DNA from: an uncultured Porphyromonadaceae bacterium
GTDB lineage: Bacteria; Bacteroidota; Bacteroidia; Bacteroidales; Muribaculaceae
Direction of reading: 5' to 3'
Assembly: GCA_947178565.1 (NCBI GenBank)
Contig: CAMWYV010000026.1
Coordinates: 1-8,773 of the forward strand
DNA: 8,773 nt
Below, one piece after another: positions 6,809-8,773 of the stretch; within the stretch, counting starts at the first letter, position 1, and each line of letters starts with the position of its first letter. A program made the position numbers and the translations under genes. Below the pieces are notes generated by a model. It saw only the letters and a list, made by a program, of their open reading frames with translations. It was not told the origin of the DNA and made no database searches.

Positions 6809-8509
6809 TTAAACCGTCATCAGCACAATAGCAACTCCCATCAGAATCAAGAGTGTATTGCCGATGGCGTATGTGACCGTGTATCCGAGCGCAGGCACAG
6901 TGCTGCCGATTGCATCCTGTACGGCGCCGAGAGTTGCAGTGGTGGTTCTTGCACCGGCAGTACATCCGAGATTCACAGCCGGTCGGAACTTAAACACCTT
7001 CGCTCCAAGAAACATTGCAATGATAAGAGGTACTGCCGTTGCGAATATTCCAACAAAGAATACAGAGAAACCAACCTGTTGCAGACCGCTCACGAATGAA
7101 GGACCTGATGTAATGCCTATAACGGCGATAAACATATTCAGCCCGAGGTTATTCATAACCCAGACGGCAGGTTTTGGTATTCTTCCGAAAGTGGGATGTT
7201 TGGAGCGTAACCAACCTAAAACAAGACCGGAAATCAATGCGCCGCCACTGGTAGATAAACTGATAGGAACACTGCTGGCATGTATAGTGAGAACTCCGAC
7301 AAGACAACCGAGGAAAATGCCGAGTCCAACCGTTACCATATCGCTCGCAACCGTGGGCTTATCCAAATATCCTATCTGAGGTCCGGCTTCAGCAACCTCT
7401 CTTTCAAGACCAATAATAGTGAGAGTATCGCCGGCAACAAGTTTTGTTTTTGCAAATACCGGGATATTGACACCCGCACGGCTAATGGATTTGATAGATA
7501 TACCGTACATAAACTTCTTGGCTCGGAGCTCATCGACTGTCATACCGCCTACCTTTTTCTTGGCAACCATCACATCGATCTGTTCAGCCGGGAAATTCAG
7601 CAGATCGGCATCATTGACCTCCTCGCCAATCCATTTTTCATCACCGATAATTGCCTCTCTTCTGCCCGAAAGAACTATTTCATCACCATTAGCAATCTTT
7701 AGATCAGACGAAATTTCAACAATCTCGCCATTCTTACGCACTCTTTCAACAAAAAGCCTTCTGCCCTGCTCCATAAGATGATTTTCAATATCCTCCACGG
7801 TACGTGATGTTGCAAAAAACTCGTTGTTTATCTTATATGCCCGGAATGCAACCGGACGGTTTGCGGTAATGAAAGCAGGATCGGAGGTAACGCTACTGGC
7901 ATTCAACTCCTTCTCCAGAGCTTTAGTATCCTCCTTAACTTTAGCAAGACCACCAAGCATTTTTGGACCGATCCAGCTCACAATCCAAGCAGAGCCGATT
8001 GTCCCGAATATATAACATACGGCATAGGTTACCGGAACTATATCAATCCAGTTCTTTTTGTCACCAGCCGAAGCGCCGAGAGAATTAATGGTGTCGATTC
8101 CGGCACCGATCGCAGCGCTCATGGTCTGTGCGCCGGCGTACACGCCGAGGGTTTCACCGGCATCATATCCCATAAACTTGCAGGCTATCCATGTACAGAA
8201 CAAGCACAGCACACACACTATACCGGCAAAGATTACCTGCTTTATGCCGTCTCCACGCAAAGCCCTGAAAAACTGGGGACCGACACTATATCCTATCGCA
8301 AAAAGGAACAGAAGGAAAAACACGGTTTTCAGTGGACCGGGAATATCTATATCCAGTTGACCCACAAGCACACCGACAAGTAATACTGAAGTCACAGTCC
8401 CGAGCGAAAAGCCCTTGAATTTAAGCTGTCCGAGTAAAAATCCAAGACCAATAGTAAGAAAAATAGGAATCGAGGGATTATTTCGGAAAGTTTCAACAAT
8501 CCAGTCCAT
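6809..8509 (-). CDS. aspT: Aspartate:alanine antiporter AspT (AAE family)
   Basis: Inner-membrane exchanger that brings in aspartate and releases alanine; the net charge movement plus proton use by AspD builds proton motive force. The 566 residues show the family's two-halves layout. The first membrane block is at about 13-187, with GYSVGPQFF at 73-81 and the small-residue stretch [19 protein letters not shown] at 122-140. A cytoplasmic stretch at about 190-385 contains two RCK_C/TrkA-C-like domains (about 222-290 and 308-384). The second membrane block is about 393-566, with [17 protein letters not shown] at 524-540 mirroring the first-half motif. Related YidE-type proteins have the same architecture but unknown substrates; adjacency to aspD makes the aspartate/alanine role likely. 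The start at 8509 ([12 protein letters not shown]) is typical of the family and is preceded by an AT-rich stretch rather than a Shine-Dalgarno sequence. Confidence 0.93.
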   Translation of the reverse strand: MDWIVETFRNNPSIPIFLTIGLGFLLGQLKFKGFSLGTVTSVLLVGVLVGQLDIDIPGPLKTVFFLLFLFAIGYSVGPQFFRALRGDGIKQVIFAGIVCVLCLFCTWIACKFMGYDAGETLGVYAGAQTMSAAIGAGIDTINSLGASAGDKKNWIDIVPVTYAVCYIFGTIGSAWIVSWIGPKMLGGLAKVKEDTKALEKELNASSVTSDPAFITANRPVAFRAYKINNEFFATSRTVEDIENHLMEQGRRLFVERVRKNGEIVEISSDLKIANGDEIVLSGRREAIIGDEKWIGEEVNDADLLNFPAEQIDVMVAKKKVGGMTVDELRAKKFMYGISIKSISRAGVNIPVFAKTKLVAGDTLTIIGLEREVAEAGPQIGYLDKPTVASDMVTVGLGIFLGCLVGVLTIHASSVPISLSTSGGALISGLVLGWLRSKHPTFGRIPKPAVWVMNNLGLNMFIAVIGITSGPSFVSGLQQVGFSVFFVGIFATAVPLIIAMFLGAKVFKFRPAVNLGCTAGARTTTATLGAVQDAIGSTVPALGYTVTYAIGNTLLILMGVAIVLMTV

Positions 8510-8570
8510 AGTAGAAACGTTTATTTAATTAGGTACTTCTTAAACGCTCTACACGGCTATTTGTTCCGAA

Positions 8571-8773
8571 TTACAGTATCATAAAAAGCAATGCATAAAC
8601 AAACATCATCACCGCTGTGATTCCTAAAAGCGGCGTGAGTCGCGCCCCGCTACGTTTCGGCATCATAACCGCAGGCATCATAAAAAGTACCGCAAATACT
8701 ACGGGAACAAATATGAATCCTTTAGTCTCCCAAGATGTCACCATAAGTCCCATCGCCCATAGAACGTTAAGAG
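8571..8773 (-). CDS. C-terminal part of a hydrophobic membrane protein (5' end outside window)
   Basis: The frame stays open to the right edge: upstream of the ATG at 8753 it reads LNVLWA without a stop, so the ATG need not be the start. About 66 residues are visible. Two membrane helices are likely, FIFVPVVFAVLFMMPAVMM and LLGITAVMMFVYALLFMIL, joined by the positively charged loop PKRSGAR. A third helix may end in the visible N-terminal part. I do not recognise the family. The gene runs in the same direction as aspT, 61 bases ahead, with no hairpin plus T tract between them, so it could be co-transcribed; a role in aspartate/alanine metabolism would be guesswork. Confidence 0.6.
   Translation of the reverse strand, partial: LNVLWAMGLMVTSWETKGFIFVPVVFAVLFMMPAVMMPKRSGARLTPLLGITAVMMFVYALLFMIL

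Noticed and set aside
8510..8570. Promoter of aspT in the 61-base gap
   Set aside because: No TAnnTTTG-type box with a suitable -33 element could be found on the minus strand, so no promoter is claimed.

Overview
The window looks like a chromosomal segment from a gut Bacteroidales, plausibly of the Muribaculaceae/Bacteroides type. The reasons are a giant BspA-type leucine-rich-repeat protein ending in a type IX-secretion-like sorting tail, a GH110 alpha-galactosidase, an aspartate decarboxylase/antiporter pair, and the lack of clear Shine-Dalgarno sequences before AT-rich start regions. The family assignment is inference; no taxonomic marker gene is present.

Layout. From the left edge to 2752 (+) runs the 3' part of a BspA-like surface protein; its start lies outside the window. 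It is followed by about 530 bases without a convincing gene (2753-3280). The first part of this gap is highly structured: a triloop hairpin, a three-tier stem and a long three-block terminator hairpin with a T tract at 2838-2900. Then comes a GC-rich cluster of short palindromes at 2915-3125. Next is a secreted GH110-family alpha-1,3-galactosidase (3281-5071, +). A perfect 15-bp bidirectional terminator (5076-5116) separates it from a convergent minus-strand unit. In transcription order that unit is an incomplete small membrane protein (8773-8571), the aspartate:alanine antiporter aspT (8509-6809) and aspartate 4-decarboxylase aspD (6769-5132).

How the genes work together. AspT and AspD form a known energy-conserving cycle. 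Aspartate enters, AspD removes the beta-carboxyl as CO2 and consumes a cytoplasmic proton, and alanine leaves through AspT, so the exchange builds proton motive force. The galactosidase and the LRR protein are both cell-envelope or secreted proteins facing the gut environment, one trimming alpha-1,3-linked galactose from host glycans, the other probably adhesive. Nothing in the sequence ties them into one operon, and there is no SusC/SusD pair or regulator beside the galactosidase.

No clearly new enzyme system is visible. The least explained part is the structured non-coding stretch 2753-3125, where one terminator arm has two alternative upstream partners and is followed by an array of tiny palindromes.
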